Below, piece after piece: positions 1 to 7,421 of a stretch of DNA of 64,000 bases; position 1 is the stretch's first letter, and every line of letters starts with the position of its first letter. Made by a program: the position numbers and the translations under genes. The notes beneath the pieces are model-generated. The model did no database searches and was not told the origin of the DNA. It saw nothing but the letters and a program-made list of their open reading frames with translations. Source of the DNA: Nocardia grenadensis NBRC 108939 (GTDB lineage Bacteria; Actinomycetota; Actinomycetes; Mycobacteriales; Mycobacteriaceae); contig NZ_BDCJ01000009.1 in NCBI RefSeq assembly GCF_001613445.1, positions 372,001-436,000 on the forward strand. The letters are read 5' to 3'.

Positions 1-133
1 TCGACAGGTCCATCTGCGCGCCGATCTCCCGGAGATCAAGGACCTCGCCAGGGGCTATCGTCCCGTCCACGATTCGAGAACCGAGCAGTTCCACCGTCGA
101 ACCGTGGACCCCGCGTCCCGCATAGCCTGTCAT
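1..133 (-). CDS. GntR/FadR-type regulator, N-terminal fragment cut by the window edge
   Basis: Only the first 44 residues lie in the window. They read as the start of a GntR-family winged helix: LGSRIVDGTIAPGEVL matches the family pattern of a helix followed by Ile-x-x-Gly-x-x-x-Pro-Gly. The ATG at 131-133 is preceded by a clear GAGGAGAAG ribosome site. The gene is last in the minus-strand operon that encodes sugar-type uptake and oxidation, 56 bases after the SDR gene, so it is probably the local regulator. That role is inferred from position. The effector-binding domain, which would define the subfamily, is outside the window. Confidence 0.75.
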   Translation of the reverse strand, partial: MTGYAGRGVHGSTVELLGSRIVDGTIAPGEVLDLREIGAQMDLS

Positions 134-189
134 CTCTTCTCCTCGACCCGTTCTCGGTGAATTGCTGTCACACCCCGGCATGGATGCGG

Positions 190-945
190 TCAGGACGAAT
201 TCTTGGTGATGCTCCATCCGCCGTCGACGGTGAGGGTGGCGCCGGTGACGAAGGACGCGGAGGCACCGAGCAGGAACTCGATGGGACCGGCCACCTCCTC
301 GGGATCGCCGAGCCGCCCGATGACCGTCTCGGCGGCGCTCGCGGCGCGCTCGTCTTCGGCGCTCCCGTCCCACTGCGCCGTCAGGATCGGTCCGGGCAGC
401 ACACAGTTCACCCGGACTTCGCCACCGTATTCGGTGGCGAGCTGCCGGGTCAGGCCGGTCAATCCGGCTTTCGTCGCGGCGTAGGCGGGTACCCCGGGCA
501 GCCCGAAGCCGGCATGGACGGAGGAGACGATGACGATCGCGCCGCGCCGGTCGCGGCGCAGGTCGGGCAGGCACGCCCGGACGCCGTGGAAGGCGCCGGT
601 GAGGTTGACGTCCAACTGCCGCTGCCACGAGGCGAGCGTCATCTCGTGCAGCGGGGTGTGATCGGTGGCGAGCGCGTTGCAGACGAGCGCGTCGAGGGGG
701 CCGAACGTCTCGTGGGCGCGTGCGAGCGCTGCCGCCCAGTCGGATTCGGAGGTCACATCGCCGCGGCAGGCCAGGGCTCGGCCGCCCGCCGATTCGATCG
801 ACGCGGCCGTATCGGCGACCTTCTCGTCGCGGTCGAACAGCACGACCGACCATCCGCAGGTCGCCATCCGGCGGGCGGTCGCGGCGCCGATTCCCCGGGC
901 CGCGCCGGTGATCAGCACCGTGCCGGTGTCGGGTTCTGCGGTCAC
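190..945 (-). CDS. SDR-family NAD(P)-dependent oxidoreductase
   Basis: A 251-residue classical short-chain dehydrogenase. The nucleotide-binding TGAARGIG motif is at residues 13-20. The catalytic residues are present: Ser near 141 and Tyr155-x3-Lys159 (YAATK). The usual ending VDGGW is also present. The cofactor acid follows strand 2 as an Asp (FDRD), which favours NAD over NADP. The ATG overlaps the stop of the upstream DUF4380 gene by four bases (ATGA), so the two are translationally coupled. It is probably a sugar or polyol dehydrogenase acting on whatever the operon's transporter imports; the substrate is unknown. Confidence 0.9.
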   Translation of the reverse strand: MTAEPDTGTVLITGAARGIGAATARRMATCGWSVVLFDRDEKVADTAASIESAGGRALACRGDVTSESDWAAALARAHETFGPLDALVCNALATDHTPLHEMTLASWQRQLDVNLTGAFHGVRACLPDLRRDRRGAIVIVSSVHAGFGLPGVPAYAATKAGLTGLTRQLATEYGGEVRVNCVLPGPILTAQWDGSAEDERAASAAETVIGRLGDPEEVAGPIEFLLGASASFVTGATLTVDGGWSITKNSS

Positions 946-2162
946 GGGGTCTCCTTCCGGTCGTGTACCCGGTCGGGACCGGGTACGGTGCCCAGGTCGT
1001 GGTCGCCTCCGGTTCCGTGCTCGCGCAGCGTGACACGGCTACCGATCAGGCGGCTGTCCAGCGTGGTCACCGCACCGGGATGCACCCTGCCGCGGGGGAC
1101 GCCGTCGGCCAGGAGCTCGCCGCCGACGTACGCGGCGAACCGGGCGCCGCTCTCCCAGTGCCCGACCGGAGTGACGGCGCGGACCTCACCCGCACCGGCG
1201 GCGGTCGCGCATCGGTACTCGAGCGCGGTGTGTTCGCCCGGGGCCAGCGTCGTCGACGGGCCGAGGAGTTCGATCTCCACGATCCGCGCGCGTGGATGCA
1301 GGCCGCCGAGATGCTCGATCGGTTCGCCCAGCGGGTGTTCCATCCATACCTCCACCCGGGATCCCCCGTCGGGATAGTCACCGCGCGGATCGGCGCTGAA
1401 AGCCTGGGTGGTGGTGAGGCCGTGCGCGCCGTGCGCCAGCCATCCACTCGCGCCGGGGAATCCGACTTTGCCGACGACATCCTGGTGCGGCACCAGGACC
1501 CGATCGGTGCCGAGAACCTCGTGCCGGGGCGATCCGGTGCCGACCGCGAGTGGTACCGCCCGGTGGTCGCCGTCGGTGACGCCGATGTACACGCCGCCGC
1601 TGCCGGGCTCGCCGGCGGCGCGCTGGGTGACGTTCCACAGCGCCCACCGCACCGGCCGCGCCGACGTGTTCCGGGCTTCGAGACGCACGTCGTAGCAGCT
1701 CTGCCCGTCCCGCAGCGTGACGGCCCGGGTCAGGGTCAGGCCGGTGCGCGGGTCGTGGCCGCTGGTCATCGTCAGCGTCACCGTCCCGGGTAGGCGCTCC
1801 ACCCGCCGGTCGTACGGGCCGGAGTCCAGCACCGGATCCGGCGGGCCCGCCCACTCGGCCGGGCCGGACCATCCCTGCGGTGCGGGCCACGTTTTGTCGC
1901 CGCCGTAGTTGTTCCAGACACTCATCGGCCCCGAGACCGGCGCGGGCACGTGCGGCGGCATCGGGTGCAGGTTCTCGTCGAGCAGTTCGGTATTGCGCCA
2001 CAGGGTTTCCCGGCCGTGCAATCGCACCGAGAGCAGCCGCCCGCCCAGTGCGGGGACGAACCCGAGCCGCAACACCGCGTTGTCGAGCCATACGGTGTCG
2101 GGACGGCCCGCGGAACCCGCATCGATCTCGACGAGAGGTCCGGGGGAGGGCGGCCGGGTCAC
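942..2162 (-). CDS. DUF4380 / aldose-1-epimerase-like protein
   Basis: A 406-residue protein with the beta-rich fold expected of DUF4380 proteins, which resemble the galactose mutarotase superfamily. Segments near the N-terminus such as LGFVPALGGRLLSVRLHG and the SVWNNYGGDKTWPAPQ region are typical. I chose the GTG at 2162 because it overlaps the stop of the upstream dehydrogenase in a GTGA arrangement; the open frame runs further upstream but only as a shadow of that gene. The downstream SDR gene overlaps it by ATGA. It may interconvert sugar anomers or bind a sugar in the operon's pathway. No catalytic assignment can be made from sequence alone. Confidence 0.8.
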   Translation of the reverse strand: MTRPPSPGPLVEIDAGSAGRPDTVWLDNAVLRLGFVPALGGRLLSVRLHGRETLWRNTELLDENLHPMPPHVPAPVSGPMSVWNNYGGDKTWPAPQGWSGPAEWAGPPDPVLDSGPYDRRVERLPGTVTLTMTSGHDPRTGLTLTRAVTLRDGQSCYDVRLEARNTSARPVRWALWNVTQRAAGEPGSGGVYIGVTDGDHRAVPLAVGTGSPRHEVLGTDRVLVPHQDVVGKVGFPGASGWLAHGAHGLTTTQAFSADPRGDYPDGGSRVEVWMEHPLGEPIEHLGGLHPRARIVEIELLGPSTTLAPGEHTALEYRCATAAGAGEVRAVTPVGHWESGARFAAYVGGELLADGVPRGRVHPGAVTTLDSRLIGSRVTLREHGTGGDHDLGTVPGPDRVHDRKETP

Positions 2163-3253
2163 TGTAGTGAGTCCGAGACGAAGACGACCTTGCCGCGGCT
2201 GCCCCCCGCGGCGAGGGCGAAGGCCCGGTCCGCCTCGTCGAGGGTGAACCGGTCGCTGACAACGGCTTCGGGACGCAGGCCCCAGGCGACGAGGTTGGTC
2301 GCCAGATCCGACATCGCCTGCAGGGACGTCACCCACGAGGCGTGCAGCGTCAACTGCTTGTGCAGCAGCGTGTCGGAGACCTCGCTGTCGAAGCGGCCGC
2401 CCTCGCCGATGAACGAGACGTGACCCCATTCGGCCGTGTGCTCGACCGCGGTGGAGCGGCCGGGTGCCGACCCGGACGCGTCCACGGTGAAGGCGAACCC
2501 GGATCCGTCGGTGAGCCGGTCGAGTTCGGCATCCGCCTCGCTCGGTGTGACGGTGGTATCGAAGATGCCGAGCGAGCCGGCCCAGCTCCGGCGCACCTCG
2601 GACGGTTCGACGCCGACCACGCGGCGGGCGCCCATCCCGCGGCCGATCATGCCGGCCGCGAGGCCGACCGGTCCCAGGCCGACGACCAGCAGGTCACCTT
2701 CCCCGCTGACGCCGATGCGGCGCAGTCCCTCGTAGGCGGTGCCGAATCCGCAGGCGATGAGCGCACCGTCGACATAGGACAGTTCCGCGGGCAGCGGCAC
2801 ACAGGTGCGCTCCTCGGCCAGAACGTAGCGCGCGTTGCCACCGTCGCGCTGCCAGCCGTAGGACTCCCGGGACGGTGCGGTGCAGCTGATGTAGAAACCG
2901 CGGCGGCAATTGTCGCAGAGTCCGCAGCCGGCGATGTGGTAGACGATGACCCGGTCGCCGACGCCGAAGCGGGCGCAACCGGGCCCGGCGGCGACGATGC
3001 GACCGGACGGCTCGTGGCCGGAGACGACCCCGCGGTACGCGGGTCCGTCGATACCGCGGTGGGCCTTGTACTCCCGGTAGATGTAGCTGATGTCGGTCCC
3101 GCAGATCCCCGCGGCGCCGACCTCGACGAGTAGTTGTCCCGGACCGGGTGTCGGCACGGGGACCTGCCGCATCTCGGTGGTGGAGTTGCCGGGGAGGTAG
3201 ATGCCCGGCATCGTCTCGGGAACGGTTTGGGTCCCCGGTTCGGTTGTGGTCAC
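2159..3253 (-). CDS. zinc-dependent medium-chain alcohol/polyol dehydrogenase
   Basis: A 364-residue MDR-family dehydrogenase. The catalytic zinc ligands are visible as Cys51 in GICGTD and His80-Glu81 in SGHEPSG. A complete structural zinc site follows with Cys110, 113, 116 and 124 (C-x2-C-x2-C-x7-C). The Rossmann motif GLGPVGLAAG is near residue 193. The start is a GTG preceded by a strong AGGAGGAATT ribosome site. Sorbitol, threonine and related polyol dehydrogenases share this layout. Lying between an ABC sugar-type permease and a DUF4380 protein, it most likely oxidises the imported sugar or polyol to a keto compound. The exact substrate is not determined. Confidence 0.92.
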   Translation of the reverse strand: MTTTEPGTQTVPETMPGIYLPGNSTTEMRQVPVPTPGPGQLLVEVGAAGICGTDISYIYREYKAHRGIDGPAYRGVVSGHEPSGRIVAAGPGCARFGVGDRVIVYHIAGCGLCDNCRRGFYISCTAPSRESYGWQRDGGNARYVLAEERTCVPLPAELSYVDGALIACGFGTAYEGLRRIGVSGEGDLLVVGLGPVGLAAGMIGRGMGARRVVGVEPSEVRRSWAGSLGIFDTTVTPSEADAELDRLTDGSGFAFTVDASGSAPGRSTAVEHTAEWGHVSFIGEGGRFDSEVSDTLLHKQLTLHASWVTSLQAMSDLATNLVAWGLRPEAVVSDRFTLDEADRAFALAAGGSRGKVVFVSDSLQ

Positions 3254-3332
3254 AATTCCTCCTGAGGGCGGCCGGGGCGGGCCCGTGCGGTGAACGACGA
3301 CGGTACCGAGCCCGTATCGATGGGAGAGCCGG

Positions 3333-4349
3333 TCATGCGGTGCGGGTGGCCGCGGCGCCGCGGCGGACGACGAGCGCGTTGATCAGGACGGCGCCGACGA
3401 TGATCACGCCGCGAATGACGTCCTGCAGGAAGGAGTTCACCCCGAGCAGGACGAGTCCGTTGCCGATGACGGTGATGAAGACGACGCCGAGCAGGGTGCC
3501 CAGCATCGTGCCCCGGCCGCCGGCGAGTGCGGCACCGCCGATGACGACGGCCGCGATGATGTCGAACTCCAGGCCGGCTCCCGCGCTGCCGGAACCCGCG
3601 CCGAGCCGGGAGGCGAGGAGTACGCCGGTGATCGCCGAGAGCAGGCCGGTGGTCGCGAACAGCAGGATGCGCACCTTGGTGAGATTGATGCCGGCGAGCT
3701 GGGCGGCAGCCGCGTTACCGCCGATCGCGTACACCGAACGGCCGTACGCGGTGAACTTGGCGATATAGACGAACACGGCGAACAGGACCAGCATCACCAC
3801 CGCGGACGTCGGGATACCGAGGACGGAACCGCCCAGCAGGTCGAACAGTCCGCTGTCGGGGAGCACCACGGGTAGGGCGTCGGTGAGATAGAGGCCGAGC
3901 CCGCCGAGGACGCTCCACAGGCCGAGGGTGGCGATGAAGGAAGGCACATTGAAGGTGGCCCGCAGCCATCCGGCGAGTGCGCCCCACGCCGCACCGAGCA
4001 CCAGAGTGAGGAGTACGGCACCGAACACACCCAATCCCCATTGGGTACTGCCCATCGCGACCAGCACCGAGGCGAATGCGACGGCGGGACCGATGCTGAT
4101 GTCGATATCGCCCGCGATGATCACCAGCGTGACGCCCCAGGCAGCGATGCCGATCGTCGCGGCGTCGCGCAGGATACCCAGCTGGTTCGAACCGTCCAGG
4201 AAGCCCGACGCGGTCAGACCGAGCACCACGTAGAGCGCTGCGATCGCCACCACGAGGCCGATTTCGTTGAGCTGATGACTACGCGAGCCCAGCCAGCCGC
4301 GTGCGGTGCGGGAATCACCCGGCTGGAGACTGTTCTTGGTGATGACCAC
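3333..4349 (-). CDS. RbsC-type ABC sugar transporter permease
   Basis: A 338-residue, strongly hydrophobic protein of the branched permease family (RbsC/XylH/BPD_transp_2) with about eight to ten membrane segments. Family hallmarks include the GDIDISIGPAVAFASV segment and the C-terminal VIGGAALAGGRGTMLGTLLG loop that contacts the ATPase. The open frame extends upstream, but the GTG at 4349 is preceded by AGAAGAGGA and starts just before the hydrophobic core, so it is preferred. It would form the membrane channel with the adjacent two-domain ATPase and the lipoprotein. It imports a monosaccharide-like solute of unknown identity. Confidence 0.93.
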   Translation of the reverse strand: MVITKNSLQPGDSRTARGWLGSRSHQLNEIGLVVAIAALYVVLGLTASGFLDGSNQLGILRDAATIGIAAWGVTLVIIAGDIDISIGPAVAFASVLVAMGSTQWGLGVFGAVLLTLVLGAAWGALAGWLRATFNVPSFIATLGLWSVLGGLGLYLTDALPVVLPDSGLFDLLGGSVLGIPTSAVVMLVLFAVFVYIAKFTAYGRSVYAIGGNAAAAQLAGINLTKVRILLFATTGLLSAITGVLLASRLGAGSGSAGAGLEFDIIAAVVIGGAALAGGRGTMLGTLLGVVFITVIGNGLVLLGVNSFLQDVIRGVIIVGAVLINALVVRRGAAATRTA

Positions 4350-4383
4350 GGGGTCCTCTTCTCGTGTCTTGGCTTCGTGGTGG

Positions 4384-5895
4384 TCAGGCCGCCATCGCGG
4401 CGGCGAGGACGGAGGCGATGGTGATATCGGAGCCGGTGAGCTCCTCGGTGATCTCGCCGCCCCGGAGCGCGAGCACCCGGTCGCAGACCAGGGGCAGCTC
4501 CTCGAGCTCGCCCGAGACGAACACCACGGCGGCGCCGCCGGCGGCGAGTTCCCGGACGAGGCGGTAGATCTGGGACTTCGCCGCGACATCGACACCGCGG
4601 GTGGGTTCGTCGAGCAGCAGGATCCGGCTGCCCGCGTGCAGCCAGCGACCGATGACCGCCTTCTGCTGGTTGCCGCCACTGAGGTTGACGATCGGTGTCT
4701 CCGTGTGCGCAGTCGCGATCGACAGCCGCGAGATCAGGTCGGCGGCCGCCGCGCGGAAACGGCGATACACGATGGTCGGTCCGGAGCTGACGGTCCGATA
4801 ATCCGATATCAGCATGTTCTCGTCGACACCGAGTAACGGCACGATGCCCGCACCCTTGCGGTCCTCGGGTGTCATGCCGACTCCCAGAGCCTTCATCCGG
4901 GCCGCGCTGACATTGCGGACCTCGGTCCCGGCCACCGCGACGGAGCCGGACGAGATCGGATGGAATCCCGCGACAGCGCGGAGTAGTTCGCTGCGACCCG
5001 AGCCCATCAGGCCGGCGATCCCGAGCACTTCGCCCGGATGCACATCGAAGGAAACCTCGCGGATCATCGGCGGCAGCACCAGATTTCGCACCGAGAGCAA
5101 CGGCGTCCCGGAGCGGTCCACGACGCGCTCGGTGCGTTCCGCCACGGCCGGCGCGGCGGAGCCGACCATCAGCGCCACGATATCGGCGGTGCTCGTATTC
5201 TCCAGCGAGACGGTCTCGACCACCCGGCCGTCGCGCATCACGGTCGCGGTCGAGGCGACCTGCCGGATCTCGTCCAGGCGGTGGCTGACATACACGACGG
5301 CGACCCCGGCCGCCGCGATCTGCTCGACGGTCCGCAGAACCACCTGGACCTCGGCGGCGGCCAGCGCACTGGTCGGTTCGTCGAGGATGAGCAGCCGCGG
5401 CTTGCGTCGGACTGCCCGGCAGATCTCGACGAGCTGCTGTTCGGCGAGTGGAAGGGACTCGACCCGGCCGAGCGGGTCGATATCGAGTGCGAGTTCCTTC
5501 AGGACGGCGGCGGTTTCGCGGCCCATGGTGTCGTAATCGACGCGCCCGGCGGTGCGGGGCCAGACGCCGAGGAACATGTTCTCCGCGACGGTCAGTTCCG
5601 GGACCAGGCTCAGTTCCTGGTAGACGGTCTCGATGCCGAGCGCCGTCGACCGCCGGACGCCGCCGTTGCCGAGTAGTTCGTCACCGACGCGGATGGTTCC
5701 CCGGTCGGGGGTCTCGACACCCGCGAGCAGCCGGATCATCGTGGACTTGCCCGCGCCGTTGCGGCCGAGCAGTGCCCGCACCTCACCGGCGCGAATCGTG
5801 ACCGAAGCATCGGTCAGTGCCTGCACACCGGCGTAGTGCTTGGTCAATCCCTCGATCTCGACGACGACCGCGGGATCGTCCGTGCGCTGATCCAT
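4384..5895 (-). CDS. RbsA-type sugar ABC transporter ATPase (two nucleotide-binding domains)
   Basis: About 503 residues with two tandem ABC domains. The first has Walker A GRNGAGKST (residues 44-52), the diverged signature LPLAEQQ and Walker B LLILDEPTSAL. The second has the degenerate Walker A GLMGSGRSE, typical of RbsA/MglA proteins where the second site is impaired, and a normal signature LSGGNQQK. I prefer the ATG at 5895 because GGAAGGA lies just upstream. An alternative ATG at 5943 would overlap the binding-protein stop as ATGA and add 16 residues. It energises import through the neighbouring permease. Confidence 0.93.
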   Translation of the reverse strand: MDQRTDDPAVVVEIEGLTKHYAGVQALTDASVTIRAGEVRALLGRNGAGKSTMIRLLAGVETPDRGTIRVGDELLGNGGVRRSTALGIETVYQELSLVPELTVAENMFLGVWPRTAGRVDYDTMGRETAAVLKELALDIDPLGRVESLPLAEQQLVEICRAVRRKPRLLILDEPTSALAAAEVQVVLRTVEQIAAAGVAVVYVSHRLDEIRQVASTATVMRDGRVVETVSLENTSTADIVALMVGSAAPAVAERTERVVDRSGTPLLSVRNLVLPPMIREVSFDVHPGEVLGIAGLMGSGRSELLRAVAGFHPISSGSVAVAGTEVRNVSAARMKALGVGMTPEDRKGAGIVPLLGVDENMLISDYRTVSSGPTIVYRRFRAAAADLISRLSIATAHTETPIVNLSGGNQQKAVIGRWLHAGSRILLLDEPTRGVDVAAKSQIYRLVRELAAGGAAVVFVSGELEELPLVCDRVLALRGGEITEELTGSDITIASVLAAAMAA

Positions 5896-5939
5896 GGTGT
5901 CCTTCCGGGGGTGGGGCGGATTCGCGGCGGGTGCGGGGG

Positions 5940-6923
5940 TCATGGGATTCCGTCCGGATGCGTCTCGAGCCAGTCCGCCGCGGCCTGCGGTCCGACGTAC
6001 TCGTCGACCGGGGCCGGGATCACGAATTCGGTGGGTGGGTGGCCATCGATGACATCGACGGCCGCGCGGCCGGCCAGTTCGCCGACCTTGATACCGGAGA
6101 TGTCGGTGACACCTTTGAGGATGGTGCCGTCGCGCAGCATGCCGGCCGCCTGCGTCGACATATCGCCGCCGAACACCGCCACGGCACCGGCCTTGCCCCG
6201 GGCTTGGACAGCGCGTGCCGCACCGATCATCTGCGAACCGGCCTCACCGTAGAACGCGTCGATATCGGGCTGGGCCGTGAGGATCTGCTCGGCACGCTGA
6301 ACTGCCTCATCGAGGGTCAGCCCCTGCTGGTTGGCCACGATGGTGGCCCCGGGAGCCGCCGCGGTGAGCGCTTCCTCGAACCCGATCCGGCGCTGAATGC
6401 ACACCTCGAACTGTTCGCAGTTGATCACCGCCACCTTCGGTGCGGTGATGCCCTTCTCCCGGAAGTAGGCCGCCATCTGGCGTCCCGAAGCGGCACCGAA
6501 TTCCTTGGGGTCGCCGAGCACGTAGGCAGAAACCAGCTCACGGGCGGCCTCGTCGGCGATGCAGGTGTTGTAGCAGATGATCGGTACGCCGCCCTCGTGC
6601 GCGAGCCGCAGCGCGGGGACGGAGGCGGTGGCGGAAGCCGGCGAGATGATCAGCGCGTCGGCCTGCACCGAGGCGACCGTATCGACGAAGGTGCTCTCCT
6701 TGGAGGCGTCCGACTGGATATTGGACGCGAGCAGCTGGGGCGCGTCGGGCAGTTCGGTGAAGGTCTCGTTCAGACCTTTCGCCACGCCTGCGTAGTAGCC
6801 CTCGGCGTTCAGGTAGACGACCCCGACACGGCCGTTCTCGCCGACCTTGCCCGCGCAGCCCGCGACGGTCGCGGCGATCAGCACCGCGCCGAGGATGGCG
6901 CCCCACTTCCTCTTGACCTGCAT
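5940..6923 (-). CDS. sugar ABC transporter substrate-binding lipoprotein
   Basis: A 327-residue periplasmic-binding-protein-like protein. The N-terminus MQVKRKW is followed by a hydrophobic stretch and a lipobox VAGC with the acylated Cys at residue 23, so it is a secreted lipoprotein. The frame could start up to 23 codons earlier, but the ATG at 6923 sits after a GAGG ribosome site and directly begins a signal peptide. The body matches the Peripla_BP_4 fold of sugar-binding proteins (EGYYAGVAKGLNE, IISPASATAS, FYGEAGSQM). It is the first gene of the operon and defines the transported solute. The large set of internal Cys (ICYNTCIADE, INCEQFEVCIQ) is unusual. Confidence 0.92.
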   Translation of the reverse strand: MQVKRKWGAILGAVLIAATVAGCAGKVGENGRVGVVYLNAEGYYAGVAKGLNETFTELPDAPQLLASNIQSDASKESTFVDTVASVQADALIISPASATASVPALRLAHEGGVPIICYNTCIADEAARELVSAYVLGDPKEFGAASGRQMAAYFREKGITAPKVAVINCEQFEVCIQRRIGFEEALTAAAPGATIVANQQGLTLDEAVQRAEQILTAQPDIDAFYGEAGSQMIGAARAVQARGKAGAVAVFGGDMSTQAAGMLRDGTILKGVTDISGIKVGELAGRAAVDVIDGHPPTEFVIPAPVDEYVGPQAAADWLETHPDGIP

Positions 6924-6963
6924 GTGACCTCGATGTCTCGCCTGGGCAACTTTGCTTCGATCA

Positions 6964-7013
6964 GAGTCGCCCACCACGCCCAACGGTGTCAATACTAAAT
7001 TATTATTTATTTT
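6964..7013 (-). promoter_or_regulatory. candidate promoter of the sugar-uptake operon
   Basis: On the minus strand a perfect TTGACA hexamer lies at 6992-6987, preceded upstream by an AT-only tract of about 20 bases (6993-7013) that stands out in this GC-rich DNA and resembles an UP element or regulator-binding region. A -10 element is not well conserved at the expected distance. The tract lies about 65-90 bases upstream of the binding-protein ATG. From about 7014 to 7330 I see no gene and no clear structure. Confidence 0.45.
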
Positions 7014-7353
7014 GCCGAGTGGATCGGAAGGCCATCGCGGCAGCCACCCGTCGCAGGGATACCTCGACGAACGCCGAGTCGTGAGCGACCGGACGCGCCC
7101 TCATCGCGGCGGCTCACCGGTGGGTAATGACCCCGGCGGGTACCGCGGGTGCTGGAGTTCGACAACCTCGACAACGACGTCACTGTTCCGGTGCGCCTCG
7201 TCCGGCTGCGCCGACGGCCGCCGCGCCGCAGGGGAGGTCGTCGAGTTGATCGTGGCAACCGCCACCGGCCGCGAGCTGCCGGCGGAGGCACACCGCGTGG
7301 GTCGACGGCGTACACGAGCGACTCTTCGGAGGGCTGCCTGAACAACCTGTACC

Positions 7354-7366
7354 GGGAGTACTGTCA
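7354..7366 (+). promoter_or_regulatory. motif GGGAGTACTGTCA upstream of adhE
   Basis: The 13 bases GGGAGTACTGTCA end 55 bases before the adhE ATG. The identical 13-mer occurs at 10299-10311, the same distance before the ATG at 10366. Flanking bases are also similar (GTACC before, GAA-TA or GAACA after). It may be a core promoter element or an operator of a shared regulator; sequence alone does not decide. Confidence 0.5.
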
Positions 7367-7421
7367 CGAATATAAGCCTCGTCCACACCGAGAATCGACG
7401 GCATCTCCAGCGAGGAGAGTC

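Noticed and set aside
6993..7013. AT-only tract as an attachment site or scar of a mobile element
   Set aside because: There is no flanking repeat, tRNA or integrase. A promoter-related AT tract is simpler.
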